NCBI RefSeq assembly: GCF_900108245.1
Contig: NZ_FNUY01000009.1
Span: 178,203 to 242,202 of the forward strand
DNA: 64,000 bases
Direction: 5' to 3'
Origin: Allobosea lathyri
GTDB taxonomy: Bacteria; Pseudomonadota; Alphaproteobacteria; Rhizobiales; Beijerinckiaceae
The notes under the pieces were generated by a model. It saw only the letters and a list, made by a program, of their open reading frames with translations, was not told the DNA's origin and ran no database searches. A program made the translations under genes and the position numbers. Shown piece by piece: positions 62,622-64,000 of this stretch (positions within the stretch are counted from its first letter, which is position 1; every line of letters starts with the position of its first letter).

Positions 62622-64000
62622 ATGACCGATGCAACCACCGAGAACGCACCATTCGCCTTCGTTCGACGCGAGCAGCTCGAGCAACAGGCCGCGCCTCTTT
62701 CCGTGGCGGGTCCCATCGCCTGGGTCCGGGCCAACCTGTTTTCCAGCCCGATCAACTCGCTGATGACGCTGGTCTGCGTCTATATCGTCGTGACCAGCGT
62801 GCCCGAGCTGATCCGCTTCTATTTCCTCGATGCGGTCTGGACCGGTACGAACCGCGACGCGTGCCTCGCAGACAAGGTCGGCCGTCCCGTGGGCGCCTGC
62901 TGGGCCTATGTCGGCGATCGACTGCAATACTTCATCTACGGCTCCTATCCGGTGCCGCAGCGCTGGCGCGTCAACATCGTCTTCGCGATGTTTGCGCTCG
63001 GCGTCATCTGGATGCTCTGGGACAAGGCGCCGCTGAAGAAGGTCGGGGCCTTCTTCTTCTTCGTCATGCTGCCGATCAGCGCCTATCTGCTGCTGCTGGG
63101 TGGCAACGGGGCCGAAAGCTTCCTGCGTTTCCTGATCCTGCTCACCTTCGCACTGGCGGTGCTTTACCTGGTGCTGTCCTTCGTGCCGACCCTGGCGCGG
63201 TTCTGGGTCGGCCCGGCGCTGCTGGCCGTCGAGGTCGCCGCGCCGCCCTGGCAGCGCTTCTACAGGCCCAAGCGCCTGATCCTGATGTCGATGGTGGTCT
63301 TCGGCATCATCGCCATGCTGGCGAGCACGGCCGGCCTCCCACGCGTCGACACCGGCCTCTGGGGCGGCATGATGGTGACCTTCCTGATTGCGGCGGTCGG
63401 CATCGTGTTTTCGCTGCCGCTCGGCGTGATGCTGGCTCTCGGCAGACGTTCGCGGTTGCCGACCATCCAGCTGCTCTCGGTGATCTTCATCGAGCTCGTG
63501 CGCGGCGTGCCGCTGATCACGGTGCTGTTCATGGCAAACACCATGCTGCCGCTGTTCGTGCCGCAAGAATATTCGCCTGACCGCCTGCTGCGCCCGCTCA
63601 TCGGCGTCGCGCTGTTTGCCGCCGCCTATATGGCGGAGGTCATCCGCGGCGGCCTGCAGGCGATTCCGAAAGGCCAGTACGAGGGCGCGATGTCGCTGGG
63701 CCTGGGCTACTGGCAGATGATGCGGCTGATCATCCTGCCGCAGGCGCTGCGCATCGTCATTCCCGGCATCGTCAATACCTTCATCGGGCTGTTCAAGGAT
63801 ACGACGCTCGTCACGATCGTCGGCATCTTCGACTTCCTGCGCACCATCGAAGCCACCCTGGTCGATCCGACCTGGGCGACGCCGACCACGCGCGCGACGG
63901 GTTACGCCTTCGCCGCGATGTTCTATTTCCTGTGTTGCTGGGGCATGTCGCGCTACTCGATAGCAGTCGAGAAGCGCCTCGCCGCCGGCCAAAAACGTTG
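62622..64000 (+). CDS. aapM: general L-amino acid ABC transporter permease AapM (stop cut by window edge)
   Basis: A permease of 459 codons from the ATG at 62622; the last bases, TG at 63999-64000, are probably the first two of the stop codon. Typical features are SPINSLMTLVCVYIVVTSVP near the start, FIELVRGVPLITVLFMANTM and the docking region EGAMSLGLGYWQMMRLIILP with LFKDTTLVTIVGIFDFLRT. It is the partner of AapQ. The ATPase gene aapP would be expected just outside the window. Confidence 0.9.
   Translation, partial: MTDATTENAPFAFVRREQLEQQAAPLSVAGPIAWVRANLFSSPINSLMTLVCVYIVVTSVPELIRFYFLDAVWTGTNRDACLADKVGRPVGACWAYVGDRLQYFIYGSYPVPQRWRVNIVFAMFALGVIWMLWDKAPLKKVGAFFFFVMLPISAYLLLLGGNGAESFLRFLILLTFALAVLYLVLSFVPTLARFWVGPALLAVEVAAPPWQRFYRPKRLILMSMVVFGIIAMLASTAGLPRVDTGLWGGMMVTFLIAAVGIVFSLPLGVMLALGRRSRLPTIQLLSVIFIELVRGVPLITVLFMANTMLPLFVPQEYSPDRLLRPLIGVALFAAAYMAEVIRGGLQAIPKGQYEGAMSLGLGYWQMMRLIILPQALRIVIPGIVNTFIGLFKDTTLVTIVGIFDFLRTIEATLVDPTWATPTTRATGYAFAAMFYFLCCWGMSRYSIAVEKRLAAGQKR

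Noticed and set aside
1..64000. CRISPR arrays, tRNA or rRNA genes, prophage genes
   Set aside because: I looked for repeated spacers, cloverleaf-like GGTTCGAATCC segments and phage structural genes and saw none that convinced me.

Overview
The window reads as chromosome of a GC-rich alphaproteobacterium, most likely Hyphomicrobiales (a Bosea- or Bradyrhizobium-like soil organism). This rests on the density of ABC uptake operons, the general L-amino-acid transporter genes aapQ-aapM at the right end, and codon use; it is an inference, not a species call. I saw no tRNA, rRNA, CRISPR array, phage module or intact transposase.

Left end (1-2.7 kb): the tail of an M20 peptidase, an aldehyde dehydrogenase, and a dapA-like gene cut short by a decayed IS6-family element. 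Region 2.7-20.8 kb is a carbohydrate-type uptake and metabolism block. A forward operon encodes a binding protein, two permeases, a ThuA-like protein, a Tm-1/UPF0261 protein, a TIM-barrel 'PEP hydrolase' protein and an SRPBCC protein. Facing it is a reverse operon (cupin, Gfo/Idh oxidoreductase, regulator). The regulator fuses the same TIM-barrel domain to a degenerate sigma-54-activator AAA+ domain. A third, truncated TIM-barrel relative lies at 12.9 kb. Two related ABC systems flanking an aldo/keto reductase follow. None of the three ABC systems has its own ATPase.

Region 21.3-25.9 kb holds a GntR/FCD regulator divergent from an Ldh-type dehydrogenase, an iron alcohol dehydrogenase and a succinate-semialdehyde-type dehydrogenase. 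A perfect palindrome lies between the divergent genes.

Region 26-61 kb looks like an accessory catabolic island with AT-richer intergenic DNA. It has a diaminopropionate ammonia-lyase, three M20 amidohydrolases, a polyamine-type ABC operon with a fused permease, an AsnC regulator, a class V aminotransferase, malonyl-CoA decarboxylase and synthetase, and an EhuABCD-like transporter. It also has three M24 proteins whose metal ligands are lost and which resemble ectoine hydrolase (EutD/DoeA), plus one M24 enzyme with intact ligands. Six promoters in this island share a previously unannotated element, ACAAAATTGC-N18-GAGCGC, with an exact 28-base offset in five copies and 29 in one; four copies add N13-ATTGCAATA. 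I propose it is the binding site of the AsnC-type regulator and defines a regulon for uptake, ring opening and deacylation of an ectoine-like or N-acyl compound. The island also carries a nitrilase / sulfite-oxidase-like / NrtABC-type cluster and several gene remnants.

Right end (61.4-64 kb): aapQ and aapM. The usual aapJ is not upstream of aapQ, so the island boundary may lie at about 61.25-61.42 kb.
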